The notes under the pieces: generated by a model | What the model saw: the letters and a program-made list of their open reading frames with translations, nothing else | What the model was told of the DNA's origin: nothing | Databases searched by the model: none | Position numbers and translations under genes: made by a program | Source of the DNA: Nannocystis pusilla | GTDB taxonomy: Bacteria; Myxococcota_A; Polyangia; Nannocystales; Nannocystaceae | Assembly: GCF_026626665.1 (NCBI RefSeq) | Contig: NZ_JAPNKE010000002.1 | Span: 8,161,168 to 8,225,167, forward strand | Length of the DNA stretch: 64,000 bases | Direction: 5' to 3' | Part shown: positions 19,356 to 28,153 of the stretch, in pieces | How the letters are laid out: every line of letters starts with the position of its first letter | How positions within the stretch are numbered: position 1 is the stretch's first letter

Positions 19356-19789
19356 CCGAGACGCTCACCGAGGTGCTCGCCACCTGCACCGAGCGCGGCG
19401 AGGTGCCCGTGCGCCACAAGGCTCCGCGGGCGGTCCGCCGGGCCCGCGATTACTTGCGCGCCCACCTCTCCGATCCCGTCACCCTCGACGCGCTCGCCGC
19501 CCACGCCGGCGCCGACAAGTTCCACCTCATCCGGGCCTTCCGCGCCGAGGTCGGCATGCCGCCCTACGAGTACCTGACCCGTCTTCGCGTGGCGCGAGCC
19601 GCCGACCTGCTCGCCGCGGGCATGACCGGCGCCCAGGTCGCCCACACCGTCGGCCTCTTCGACGAGAGCCAGCTCCACCGCCATTTTCGCCGGATCTTCG
19701 GCGTCACCCCCGGCAGCTTCGCGCGCACCATGCACCGCCAACATCGTCCAAGTTACGCCCGCGTCTCGCGGCTAGCTTGCCCGTCATGA
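19352..19789 (+). CDS. AraC-type regulator, DNA-binding half of a split gene
   Basis: A 145-residue protein holding the AraC double helix-turn-helix: VTLDALAAHAGADKFHLIRAF and TGAQVAHTVGLFDESQLHRHF, closing with GVTPGSFAR. Its GTG overlaps the stop of the sensor half. Its own stop overlaps the aldo-keto reductase start (ATGA at 19786-19789), so the regulator and reductase are packed as one unit and the reductase is the likely target gene. Confidence 0.7.
   Translation: MTETLTEVLATCTERGEVPVRHKAPRAVRRARDYLRAHLSDPVTLDALAAHAGADKFHLIRAFRAEVGMPPYEYLTRLRVARAADLLAAGMTGAQVAHTVGLFDESQLHRHFRRIFGVTPGSFARTMHRQHRPSYARVSRLACPS
19773..19778 (+). promoter_or_regulatory. -10 hexamer TAGCTT for the aldo-keto reductase
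   Basis: TAGCTT ends 7 nt before the ATG at 19786, inside the end of the AraC gene. The reductase could therefore be made from its own leaderless message as well as by coupling. Confidence 0.45.
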
Positions 19790-20718
19790 GCGTCGACCTC
19801 TCGCAGAAGCACCACGACTTCGCCGCCTCGCCGGCCACCATTCGCCTCGGCGATCTCACCGTCACGCGCCTCGGCTACGGCGCCATGCAATTGCCCGGCA
19901 AGGACGTCTGGGGCGAGCCCGACGATCCCGCCCGTGCGCGCGCCGTGCTGCGGCGGGCGATCGAGCTGGGCATCGACTTCATCGACACCGCCTGGTTCTA
20001 CGGCCCGCACGTCGCCAACCGGCTCATCGCCGAGGCCCTGCATCCGTACCCGAAAGATCTCGTCATCGCCACCAAGCTCGGCGGCAAGCGCCTGCCGGAC
20101 AAGTCGTGGGCCGCGTTCGCGCGGCCCGAGGAGCTCCGGCAGGGCTGCGAGGAGGACCTGCGCACCCTGCAACTGGAGCGCTGCGACGTCACGCACCTCC
20201 GCTACATGCCCGGCTCCGGCGTGCCCTTCCGCGAGTCACTCGACGCGATGATCGAGCTGCAGAGGGAGGGCAAGATCCGCCACCTCGCGCTCAGCAACGT
20301 CGGCACCGCGGAGCTCCTCGACGCGCTCGCGCGCACGCCGATCGTCGCGGTGCAGAACCTCTACAGCACCGCCGGCGGACGCGGACCGCTGGCCCGGATG
20401 GCGCACGCCGAAGTCGACTCGCCGGAGGCGGTGCTCGCCACCTGCGAGGCGCGCGGCATCGCCTTCCTGCCCTTCTTCCCGCTGGCGAGCGGCAACCTCG
20501 GCGCGGCGCAACCTGTCCGCGACGAGATCGCGAAGCGACACGGCGCGACGCCGGCCCAGCTCGCGCTCGCCTGGCTGCTCGCGCGCTCGCCGGTGATGCT
20601 CCCGATCCCCGGCACCGGCTCCCTCGCCCACCTCGAGGAGAACTGGGTCGCGCGGACGATCGCCCTGACGCGGGACGAGGTGGACGCGATCGCTGCCGAA
20701 GCAAGAGCGGCCGGTTGA
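19786..20718 (+). CDS. Aldo/keto reductase
   Basis: A 310-residue (alpha/beta)8-barrel oxidoreductase using NADPH. The catalytic set is visible as Asp67 and Tyr72 (FIDTAWFYG) and Lys97 (IATKLGG); the usual catalytic His lies in the CDVTHLRY segment. The cofactor phosphate-binding region IPGTGSLAHLEENW is near the C-terminus. It probably reduces aldehydes or ketones; the substrate is unknown. It is probably controlled by the overlapping AraC-type regulator. Confidence 0.87.
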   Translation: MSVDLSQKHHDFAASPATIRLGDLTVTRLGYGAMQLPGKDVWGEPDDPARARAVLRRAIELGIDFIDTAWFYGPHVANRLIAEALHPYPKDLVIATKLGGKRLPDKSWAAFARPEELRQGCEEDLRTLQLERCDVTHLRYMPGSGVPFRESLDAMIELQREGKIRHLALSNVGTAELLDALARTPIVAVQNLYSTAGGRGPLARMAHAEVDSPEAVLATCEARGIAFLPFFPLASGNLGAAQPVRDEIAKRHGATPAQLALAWLLARSPVMLPIPGTGSLAHLEENWVARTIALTRDEVDAIAAEARAAG

Positions 20719-20818
20719 GCCGCGCCGGCGATTCTTCGAGGCCGCGGGCGGCGGCCCGGCGATCGGGCCCTGCAGTCGAAGTTCGTCGCGGCACCGGCCA
20801 CGAGCTGCAGCGATCGCC

Positions 20819-21103
20819 TCATTCGGGCGCGCCCGCGGCGATCCAGTCGTACACGAGCTGCGCCTCGGCGGCCTCGAGGCCCATCGAGCCCAGCGGCATC
20901 TTCGCCGCGCACATGTCACCGCCGTCGAGCGCCGCCGGTCGGACGCGGCGCCACAGCCCGCTCTCCTCCGGCGCGCCGGGGACCACCCGCACGCTCAGGC
21001 CGCACGATTCCTCCGCCGCCGCGACCTCGACGAGGTTGGCGTACGCGACGGCCGCGTCGGACATAACGAGCGAGGTCATCGTCCCGCCGTGGCAATGACC
21101 ACA
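20819..21103 (-). pseudogene. Remnant of a cytochrome c-type protein
   Basis: The frame holds a heme c site CGHCHGG followed by about 80 residues with the pattern of short c-type cytochrome domains (YANLVEV, SCGLSVRVVPGAPEESGLWRRV, KMPLGSMGL, AEAQLVYDWIAAGAPE). There is no signal peptide and no good start before the heme motif, because the TetR gene ends immediately upstream. An ATG at 21079 lies after the heme site. It is best read as the 3' end of a truncated gene. Confidence 0.5.
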
Positions 21104-21104
21104 T

Positions 21105-21126
21105 GTCTCGGTTGTCTCACCGAGAC
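21105..21126 (-). terminator. Hairpin over the TetR-MerR stop codon
   Basis: GTCTCGGT and ACCGAGAC form a perfect 8-bp stem with a 6-base loop, spanning the stop codon at 21117-21119. There is no U-tract. It may end transcription before the cytochrome remnant. Confidence 0.4.
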
Positions 21127-21962
21127 GTCGAGCCGACGCGCTGGCCTTCCGCGAGCCGCTGCTCGATTGCCGCCAGCGTGAACCCCTGCGCGAGCAGCTT
21201 GCGGATCTTCCTCGCCCGCGCGAGCGCCTCCCGGCTCCAGCGGGCCGGTCGTCCGCGGCGGCTCTCGACCGGCGGCGGCAGCAGCCCGCGGTCGATGTAG
21301 CGGTAGAGCGTCGCGCGGCCGCAGTCGAGCGCCGCCAGCAGCATCTCCACCGTGACCTCCGCCGACTCGGCCGCGCGCTGAGACATGTGAGACACCATCA
21401 GGTCGACCAGCCGGCGCAGGAACGCCTCGTCGACCGGCGTCTGTTCGAAGAAGAGCCACCAGTTGAGCGCCGCGCCGAGCACCTCGAACAGCAGCGCCGG
21501 GTCGGCGCCTGCGCCGATCTCCCCGCGCGCCCGGGCGGCCGTCAGCACCGCGCGGGGCACCGGCTCGAACGCCTCGCGCAGCGCTCGCACGATCGCCAGC
21601 AGCTTCGCGTCCTCGCCCTCGGCGACGAAGATCCGGAACAGCCCGCGGTACTCCGGGCGGGCCGCGAGCGCGGCGTTGCGGCGCACGTACGCCAGCAGAT
21701 CGGCGCGCAGCGAGCCCGTGCGGGGGGAAGTGAACACCTCGCTCGTGATCGACAGCAGCGCCTCGCGCAGCAGCGCCTGCTTGGTCGGCCAGCGGCGGTA
21801 CACCGTCGTCTTGTTGACTCCTGCCCGCGCCGCGACCTCTTCGATCCGCAGCCCGTGGTAGCCCGCGCGCCCTGCCTCGCTCAGCGCGGCCGCGAGCACC
21901 TTGCGGACCACCGCCTCGCCCCGCGCCTCCGACCCTCGCCGCCCCTGGCCCTTCGTGCTCAT
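21117..21962 (-). CDS. TetR regulator fused to a MerR-type HTH
   Basis: 281 residues. The N-terminal TetR helix-turn-helix is at about 35-64 (LRIEEVAARAGVNKTTVYRRW). The TetR ligand-binding core runs to about 195. A second DNA-binding module at about 202-275 (VTVEMLLAALDCGRATLYRYI ... GLLPPP ... IRKLLAQGFTLAAIEQRL) has the shape of a MerR/excisionase-type winged helix. The two together in one chain are unusual. An upstream in-frame ATG at 22001 would add 13 residues. It is divergent from the P450 gene, and a perfect palindrome at 22003-22021 is the likely operator. Confidence 0.8.
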   Translation of the reverse strand: MSTKGQGRRGSEARGEAVVRKVLAAALSEAGRAGYHGLRIEEVAARAGVNKTTVYRRWPTKQALLREALLSITSEVFTSPRTGSLRADLLAYVRRNAALAARPEYRGLFRIFVAEGEDAKLLAIVRALREAFEPVPRAVLTAARARGEIGAGADPALLFEVLGAALNWWLFFEQTPVDEAFLRRLVDLMVSHMSQRAAESAEVTVEMLLAALDCGRATLYRYIDRGLLPPPVESRRGRPARWSREALARARKIRKLLAQGFTLAAIEQRLAEGQRVGSTSR

Positions 21963-22002
21963 CCCGGCTCGCTTGCGCAGCGTACCGCGGCCGCCGGTCA
22001 TT

Positions 22003-22021
22003 TCGCAACATCTTGTTGCGA
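22003..22021. promoter_or_regulatory. Operator palindrome between TetR-MerR and P450
   Basis: TCGCAACA-TCT-TGTTGCGA has perfect 8-bp arms and a 3-base spacer, the geometry of TetR-family operators. It sits between the divergent regulator and P450 genes, overlapping where both promoters should lie. Confidence 0.7.
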
Positions 22022-22055
22022 TCCGCGGAGCCCTGTGCCAGGCTGCGCCGGCACC

Positions 22056-23393
22056 ATGCAGACGCCCGGACCTGGATTTTTGCGGTTCATCCACGGCGTG
22101 CGTACGCGCGGCCTCCTCGAGTTCGTCGGCAAGCAGTGGCGCGAGCACGGCGACGTCTTTCAGGTGCGGATCGGTCGGCGCAGGTTGCTCTTCGCCATGC
22201 ACCCCGACGCGGTCGAGCACGTCAGCGTCTCGCACCGGCAGAATTACGACAAGCGCGCCAGCTACGACTCGGTGCGCAAGTACCTGATCGGCGACGGCCT
22301 CGTCACCAGCAGCGGCGAGCTGTGGCGACGCCAGCGCAAGCTGATGGCCCCGTTCTTCACGCCGAAGGGCGTGCAGACCTACGCCAGCCTGTTCATCCGC
22401 GACAGCGCGCGCCTCGTCGAGCGCTGGGACGAGCTGGCGGCGCGGAGCGTCGAGGTGGAGATCGCCGAGGAGATGACCCACATCACCGCCTCGATCATCC
22501 TCAAGGCGATGTTCAGCACCGAGACGATGGAGTCGATCCATCAGATGAAGGACGCGGTCGGGACGATGATCGCGTTCGCAGACACGGCGATGACGGGCTT
22601 CTACCTGCCGCTGTGGGTGCCGACGACCAAGAACCGCAGGTACCTCGCCGCGCGCGAGACCGTGCATCGATCGATCGCCGCGGTCATCGCCCAGCGGCGC
22701 GCCAGCGACGAGTCGACCTGGCCCGACGACCTGCTGTCGCGCCTGATGAAGACGCGCGACGAGGAGACCGGCCAGCCGATGTCCGAGGCCCTGCTGCGCG
22801 ACGAGTCGATCACGACCTTCTTCGCCGGCCACGAGACCACCGCGCGCACCATGACCTTCGCCTGGTACGCCCTGGCAAGCAACCCCGCGGTGACCGAGCG
22901 CCTGCACGAGGAGCTGGGCCGCGTGCTCGGCGGGCGCCCGCCTACCGCCGACGACCTGCGCCAGCTCCCGTACGCCCTGCAGATCGTCAAGGAGGTGCTG
23001 CGGCTCTACCCGGCCGCGCCGTTCTACGTGCGCGACGCCGTGGCCGCCGACAAGCTCGCCGGCTTCGACGTCCCCGCCGGCACCGCGGTGATGCTGTCGC
23101 CGTACTACACGCACCGGCACCCGCAGTTCTGGGACGACCCCGAGAGGTTCGATCCCGACCGCTGGACCCGCGAGCGCGAGGCGGCCCGTCACGGCCACGC
23201 CTATCACCCGTTCGCCGCCGGCCCGCGGATCTGCATCGGCAACAACTTCTCGCTGCTCGAGAGCCACGTGCTCCTGGTCATGCTCGCGCAGCGCTTCACG
23301 CCGAAGCTGCGCCCCGGCTACGAGCCGCAGTGGGTCATGCAGGGCACTCTCGGCCTCGCCAACGGCCTGCCGATGACCATCGTCGCGCGCTGA
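22056..23393 (+). CDS. Cytochrome P450
   Basis: A 445-residue P450 monooxygenase. Seen: I-helix oxygen-binding AGHETTAR, K-helix ExxR (KEVLRLYP), the PERF-type segment DPERFDPDRW, and the heme loop FAAGPRICIGNNF with Cys393 as the heme thiolate. It has no N-terminal membrane anchor, so it is soluble and needs separate redox partners, none of which is nearby. The sequence type resembles fatty-acid or terpene hydroxylating bacterial P450s. The esterase gene follows 59 bases downstream in the same direction, and both are probably under the divergent TetR-MerR protein. Confidence 0.92.
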   Translation: MQTPGPGFLRFIHGVRTRGLLEFVGKQWREHGDVFQVRIGRRRLLFAMHPDAVEHVSVSHRQNYDKRASYDSVRKYLIGDGLVTSSGELWRRQRKLMAPFFTPKGVQTYASLFIRDSARLVERWDELAARSVEVEIAEEMTHITASIILKAMFSTETMESIHQMKDAVGTMIAFADTAMTGFYLPLWVPTTKNRRYLAARETVHRSIAAVIAQRRASDESTWPDDLLSRLMKTRDEETGQPMSEALLRDESITTFFAGHETTARTMTFAWYALASNPAVTERLHEELGRVLGGRPPTADDLRQLPYALQIVKEVLRLYPAAPFYVRDAVAADKLAGFDVPAGTAVMLSPYYTHRHPQFWDDPERFDPDRWTREREAARHGHAYHPFAAGPRICIGNNFSLLESHVLLVMLAQRFTPKLRPGYEPQWVMQGTLGLANGLPMTIVAR

Positions 23394-23452
23394 CGTCGCC
23401 GCGCATCCTCGTCAGTCGCGGCGCGCGAGCGGCTATCCTCGGAGGACCCGCC

Positions 23453-24364
23453 ATGAGCAAGTTCCATCCCGACCTCGCCTTCATCGCGCGCCTCATCCCA
23501 CGCTTCGCCTTCGGCCCGCGCCTCGTCAAGTTCATGCGCCGGATCGCCCCCAGCGACGGCGTCCCGCGCAGCACGCCGGGCGTGAGCGCCTCGCTGCGAT
23601 CGATCCCGGGGGCCGGCACCGCTCGCGTCTTCACGCCCACCGGCGTCACCGGGCCCACGCCGGTGATGCTGTGGATCCACGGCGGCGGCTTCATCGTCGG
23701 CTCCCCCGCGCAGGACGACGAGCTCGCGAGCCTGTACGCGCGCGAGCTCGGCATCACCGTCGTCGCGCCGACCTACCGCCTCGCCCCCGAGCACCCCTTC
23801 CCCGCGGCGATGGACGACCTTTATGCGGCGCTCACGTGGATCCACGCCAGCGCCGGCGCCCTGCGCGTGCGCCCCGATCGCATCATCGTCGCCGGCGCCA
23901 GCGCCGGAGGCGGCCTCGCGGCCGGGCTCACCCTCCTCGCCCGCGACCGCGGCGAGGTCCCGGTGGCCTTCCAGCTGCTCGTGTATCCGATGCTCGACGA
24001 TCGCACCGTCGGCAAGACCATCGACGGTACGAATCACCGGATCTGGACCGCCCCGAGCAACCGCTTCGGCTGGACCTCGTACCTCGCACGCGAGCCGGGC
24101 AGCGCCGACGTCCCGATCTACGCCGCCCCCGCGCGCGCCGAGTCTCTCGCCGGTCTGCCCCCCACGTGGATCGGCGTCGGCACCTTCGACCTCTTCCACG
24201 ACGAGGACCTCGAGTACGCGCGCCGCCTCGTCGCCGCCGGCGTCCCCGTCGAGCTCGAGGTCGTCCCGGGCGTCTTCCACGGCTTCGACGCGTTTCGCAG
24301 CAAGAGCGTCGCCAAGGCCTTCAGGGCCAGCCAGCTCGCCGCCCTCCGCCGCGCCCTCGCTTGA
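23453..24364 (+). CDS. Alpha/beta hydrolase, hormone-sensitive-lipase family
   Basis: A 303-residue esterase. The oxyanion-hole motif HGGGF (WIHGGGFIVGS), the nucleophile Ser150 in GASAGG, the acid in FDLFHDED and the catalytic His in PGVFHGFD are all present. It hydrolyses short acyl esters or carries out a similar reaction. GGAGGA lies 7 nt before the ATG, and TATCCT is 14 nt upstream. The P450 upstream suggests a joint role in modifying a lipophilic compound. Confidence 0.9.
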   Translation: MSKFHPDLAFIARLIPRFAFGPRLVKFMRRIAPSDGVPRSTPGVSASLRSIPGAGTARVFTPTGVTGPTPVMLWIHGGGFIVGSPAQDDELASLYARELGITVVAPTYRLAPEHPFPAAMDDLYAALTWIHASAGALRVRPDRIIVAGASAGGGLAAGLTLLARDRGEVPVAFQLLVYPMLDDRTVGKTIDGTNHRIWTAPSNRFGWTSYLAREPGSADVPIYAAPARAESLAGLPPTWIGVGTFDLFHDEDLEYARRLVAAGVPVELEVVPGVFHGFDAFRSKSVAKAFRASQLAALRRALA

Positions 24365-24499
24365 CCTCGAGCGCGTCCGCGATGTCGCTGGTCGCGTTCG
24401 CGCCGCTCGCGGCCCCGCGCGGCGATAAAAGAGATCCGCACCGCTGGGCCTGCTCCAGCGACGGCGAGAGCCCGCCCTGTTTCGGACCGCAGGCGGGCA

Positions 24500-24505
24500 T
24501 ATACT
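24500..24505 (+). promoter_or_regulatory. -10 hexamer TATACT
   Basis: TATACT ends 9 nt before the ATG of the DUF4157 gene; a near-leaderless start. Confidence 0.45.
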
Positions 24506-24514
24506 GGGTTCACC

Positions 24515-26191
24515 ATGTCATCGTACACTCCGTTGATCCGCCGATCACCCGTCAGTCCGGTGTCGCCGCGAGCTCGCGCACCCCAGCGGAGCGGAGCGCC
24601 TTCCCGCACCAACATTCGCATCGGTGCGACCAACGACCCATTGGAGTTTGAGGCCGAGAGAACCGCCGCGCGCGTCGCCGCCGGTCATTCCGCGGCCCGG
24701 CCGCAGGGCACCGCGCCGACCCCCGTAGTGCGGCGCGCGTGCGAGGCGTGCAGCCAGGAGGAGGAGCTGGCGCGAGTCCAGCGAGCGGCCGTCCCGGGCG
24801 GAACCTCGACCGTCCCATCTGCCAGCGGTGCGGCGTCGCTCGACCGAGCGCGCACGAGCGCTGCGGTGCCGCTCGCGCCTGAGCTGCGTCGCCGCATGGA
24901 GGCATCCTTTCAGCTCGACTTCTCGGCGGTGCGGATCCACGACAACGCCGATTCGGCCCAGGCCGCCAGGCAGTTGCACGCCCGCGCCTTCACCCTGGGG
25001 CGCGACATCTTCTTCGCTCGCGACCAGTTTCGGCCGCACGCCCGCGACGGCGTCCAGCTCCTCGCACACGAGCTCACGCATGTCGCCCAGCAGCGCGGCT
25101 TCGGGACCAGTCCTGTGATTCGTCGTGCTCCCCAATCCAACGCGCCCTCCGCCGCCGAGCTCGCGCTCGCGCGGATCCGGACGCTCATTCACACGGGTCT
25201 GCTGTCCCAGGCGCTGCAAGCCACACGAGGCCTGTCTGCCGCCGATCGAAGGCACGTGATCCTGGCGCTCGACAACGTCGACGTCAACGCGCTGATCCGT
25301 TTCGCCGGGCCGGACGATCCCGTCCGCGCGCAGATCGAGAGTGATCGACGCTTCACCCGGCCCATGTTCCCCGGCGGCCAGGCCGGCTCCCAGGAGAACG
25401 CCTCCCGCGAGGCCCAGACCAGCGACATCGTCGACCCGATCCGTCGCCTCCTGCGCGAGGAGCGAGCGCACGAGGCCCTCGCGTTGCTCGAGGGGCTCAG
25501 CGACGAGCGCTTCGCCCTCGTCGTCGACACCCTGCAGGCGGGCGAAGCCGCCGCGCTGCTCCGCGCCGCGCGCGGGCGCCGAGGTTTGCGGAAGAGGATC
25601 CAGGGGCTGCGCAGCCGAGAGCTCGTGATCAACACCGTCCTGGCGACACCCGCCGCCGACAGCATCGACGCCCAGTTTCAGCGCGCCAACAATCTCTTCG
25701 CGCCACTAGGGATCGAAGTCGAGCGCGGCCGCCACACGGTGATCCCAGTCGCCCGGTTGTTCACCGGGATCCCGGTCGGGAAGAACCACGAACGCTGGCT
25801 CCAAACCGGCGGCAACACTCGGCACAGCGAGGACGAGCGCTCCGTGCTCAGGCACATCGCCGAGCCCGATCGCATCACTGCATTCTGGGTGCCGAATATC
25901 GACACCGGGGACACCCGCGGCAAGGCCCTGCGCGAGCTGGACAATCTCTTCGGCGCCCCGTTCATTCTGTTAAACGCGAGGAGATACGCGCCGGACACCC
26001 TGGCCCACGAGATCGGCCATATCGTGGGTCTACCGCATGCGCCTCAGGCCCCCGAGAACTTGATGAGCCAGGGCGGGAAGCGAAAGCTGTCGGGCGCGCC
26101 GGGGGCCTACGATCAAATCAACTGGTTCCAGGCCTCGATCCTACGCCGCAGCCGTCTCCTCGAGCTGGGCCGCCGGGGCCTCGGGCGTTGA
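24515..26191 (+). CDS. DUF4157 protein with C-terminal metzincin protease
   Basis: 558 residues. The N-terminal 100 residues are Pro/Arg/Ala-rich and disordered. A DUF4157 domain follows (FQLDFSAVRIHDN ... HARAFTLGRDIFF ... LLAHELTHVAQQ, with HELTH at 185-189), a domain common in proteins loaded into extracellular contractile injection systems. A helical middle region leads to a C-terminal protease with the metzincin zinc motif HEIGHIVGLPH (498-508) and a Met-turn (NLMSQGG, Met517). There is no signal peptide, which fits contractile or other non-Sec export. No injection-system structural gene is in the window. Confidence 0.8.
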   Translation: MSSYTPLIRRSPVSPVSPRARAPQRSGAPSRTNIRIGATNDPLEFEAERTAARVAAGHSAARPQGTAPTPVVRRACEACSQEEELARVQRAAVPGGTSTVPSASGAASLDRARTSAAVPLAPELRRRMEASFQLDFSAVRIHDNADSAQAARQLHARAFTLGRDIFFARDQFRPHARDGVQLLAHELTHVAQQRGFGTSPVIRRAPQSNAPSAAELALARIRTLIHTGLLSQALQATRGLSAADRRHVILALDNVDVNALIRFAGPDDPVRAQIESDRRFTRPMFPGGQAGSQENASREAQTSDIVDPIRRLLREERAHEALALLEGLSDERFALVVDTLQAGEAAALLRAARGRRGLRKRIQGLRSRELVINTVLATPAADSIDAQFQRANNLFAPLGIEVERGRHTVIPVARLFTGIPVGKNHERWLQTGGNTRHSEDERSVLRHIAEPDRITAFWVPNIDTGDTRGKALRELDNLFGAPFILLNARRYAPDTLAHEIGHIVGLPHAPQAPENLMSQGGKRKLSGAPGAYDQINWFQASILRRSRLLELGRRGLGR

Positions 26192-26222
26192 GGCCGCACC
26201 GATTGTCTCACGGACACAACCG

Positions 26223-27017
26223 TTGCTGAGGCCACCAATCCGCGGACCGCTCACCATCGCAATGCTGTTGCTCGCCGGGGGCGGGACAGCCTGCGCTCGG
26301 CCCGAGCCGCCGTTCCTGCTGTCTTCGCAGGCGCGCGACGTCGAGGCCTGCAGTCAGGCGGTGAGCGCCTATTTGCCGGCTCGTGACGCCCTCGGGTTCT
26401 GCGAGCACGACAGCGATTGCGTCGAGATCGTGCCGGAGGCGTGTCTGTCTTCGTATTACGCGAATGTCGCCACCGCCGAGCGTTCGCTCGCGTCCCTCGA
26501 GCAAAGCCTCTCCGCGCAATGCGGCGTGCCCGCGTCGGACTGCGTGCGAACCCCGCTCGGCTGGCCGCGCTGCCACGAAGGCCACTGCCGCCGCGGCGGT
26601 CGCGTGCCGCGCCTCCGCGGCATGTCGTGCTGGGCCGAACGGTGGCAGCTCGTCACCCTCGATCGCCCGCACCTCCTCCACGCCTGGCACAGTCCGCCCG
26701 ATCTAGCGCCCGAGAACGCCCGGCTCACCGTGGAGGCGCCGGGGCACCTGACCGTGCGCGTCGATTGGGGCGACTGCACCGGCGACAACGAGCTTCAGGT
26801 GTACGAACTCCACCAACGACCGCCCGAGCGACAGCGCCTCGGCAACCTCGAGGTCCTCCGCTTCCCGGTCTCACCCGGCGACTACACCTTTCGCCTCGAG
26901 CCCGCCGCGATGAGCTGCGAGCGCGCCACCCTCACCGCCCACCTCGATCGCGCCGACGGCACCCCGGCTGCGGGCCGGTTCCACGGCCTCGCCTACGAGC
27001 GCCTCTGCGAGGATTGA
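26223..27017 (+). CDS. Cys-rich lipoprotein of unknown function
   Basis: About 264 residues from a TTG start. A signal-like segment with lipobox (AMLLLAGGGTACARPE) precedes a Cys-rich domain (FCEHDSDCVEIVPEACLSSYY, CHEGHCRRGG), then a beta-rich half (LTVRVDWGDCTGDNELQVYEL, DYTFRLEPAAMSC). An ATG at 26262 is a shorter alternative start. The Cys pattern DSDCVxxxxEAC recalls small myxobacterial secreted modules. A degenerate palindrome (TGTCT-CAC-GGACA, 26204-26216) lies just upstream. Confidence 0.6.
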   Translation: MLRPPIRGPLTIAMLLLAGGGTACARPEPPFLLSSQARDVEACSQAVSAYLPARDALGFCEHDSDCVEIVPEACLSSYYANVATAERSLASLEQSLSAQCGVPASDCVRTPLGWPRCHEGHCRRGGRVPRLRGMSCWAERWQLVTLDRPHLLHAWHSPPDLAPENARLTVEAPGHLTVRVDWGDCTGDNELQVYELHQRPPERQRLGNLEVLRFPVSPGDYTFRLEPAAMSCERATLTAHLDRADGTPAAGRFHGLAYERLCED

Positions 27018-27031
27018 CCGACACCCCGGGC

Positions 27032-28153
27032 TCACCACTTCGGCGAGCTCAACGCCACCGGCAGCACCGTCACTCGCCGCAGTGACTCGCCGACCTCCCA
27101 CACCCGCGCCACGATCTTCGCCTCGGCGTCCTCGACGGTCACCCAGTGCAGCTTCTGCCCGTGCGTCAACGCCAGCACCGGCAGCGGCAGCGAGAACGGC
27201 AGCCCGCACTGGTGATCGCGCAGCAGGAACGAGTCGGGCCACGAGCGGTCCGCCTTTGCCACCAGCTCGGTCGCGGGCCCGTCGGCCTGCTCGCGCAGCA
27301 CCGACCAGCGCGCCGCCTTGACCTTGCGCCCGTGCTCGGCCGCGTGCAGCACGTGCAGCGGCGCCTCGTTCGCGTCATTTTTATCAAAGTCGACCCGCAC
27401 CGCCCGCCAGCGCTGCTTGCCGAGCCCCGCGATCTGCTTTTCGAATTGCGCGTCGATCGGCGCCTTCGGGTCCGCCACCGAAATCATCGCACCCGGCTCG
27501 TCGAAGTCCTTTTCCGGATCTTGGCACACCGCGTGGACCCGCACCGCGAAGCTCATCCGCACCGGCGTCGGCGGCGTGTGGCGGCGATGGAACGCGAACA
27601 CGAAGTCCAGCGGCGGCCCGGGGTCGACCGTGTACGGCTTGGCCGCCCCGTTGCCGAGCGATTCGTCGCAGCGCAGCGGCGCCTCGGTCACCAGCGTCAC
27701 CGCCTTCACGCACGTCTCCTCGTCCTCGTCCGACTTCGCCGCGCTCGATTCGACGATCCCCGGCCCGCAGTACTCGAACGACTTGCCCGCCGCCGCGCGC
27801 ACCAGCCCGCCCGCGTTCGTCATCACCCACAGCGGCTCGCCCTCGCCCCAGCTCTCGGCCGCGCCCCCGACCACGAAGGGCCCCTCTTCCGCCTCGCCCT
27901 GACGACAGCGACCGAACGCCAGCGCCGCCGGCTCGAACCCCACCTGCTCCGCCGGATCGGCCGGCACCAGCGGCGCCGCGACGGCGGCCTCCACTGGAGC
28001 GGCCGCGACGTCCTGCGGCTCGGGCGACGCCGGCGGGGTCGGCGACACCGGCGCCCGCGGTCCGCACGACGCCAGTACCACTCCGCTCAGGATCCGCGCG
28101 ACCCACCGCCGCGCGCTCGTCCACCCTGTCACTCGCCGCGCCGTCGCTCGCAT
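27032..28153 (-). CDS. Lipoprotein of unknown function
   Basis: 373 residues with an Arg-rich n-region, a hydrophobic core and a lipobox (ILSGVVLASCGPR), then a Pro/Ala tether and a mature domain of about 300 residues. No domain was recognised. The segments LDFVFAFHRRHTPPTPVRMSF and LHWVTVEDAEAKIVARVWEV suggest a beta-rich fold. It may be co-transcribed with the DUF4215-like lipoprotein upstream, although a hairpin lies between them. Confidence 0.65.
   Translation of the reverse strand: MRATARRVTGWTSARRWVARILSGVVLASCGPRAPVSPTPPASPEPQDVAAAPVEAAVAAPLVPADPAEQVGFEPAALAFGRCRQGEAEEGPFVVGGAAESWGEGEPLWVMTNAGGLVRAAAGKSFEYCGPGIVESSAAKSDEDEETCVKAVTLVTEAPLRCDESLGNGAAKPYTVDPGPPLDFVFAFHRRHTPPTPVRMSFAVRVHAVCQDPEKDFDEPGAMISVADPKAPIDAQFEKQIAGLGKQRWRAVRVDFDKNDANEAPLHVLHAAEHGRKVKAARWSVLREQADGPATELVAKADRSWPDSFLLRDHQCGLPFSLPLPVLALTHGQKLHWVTVEDAEAKIVARVWEVGESLRRVTVLPVALSSPKW

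Noticed and set aside
22056..24364. P450/esterase pair as a full natural-product cluster
   Set aside because: No synthase, NRPS, PKS or terpene cyclase lies within the window, so only a two-gene modification unit can be supported.
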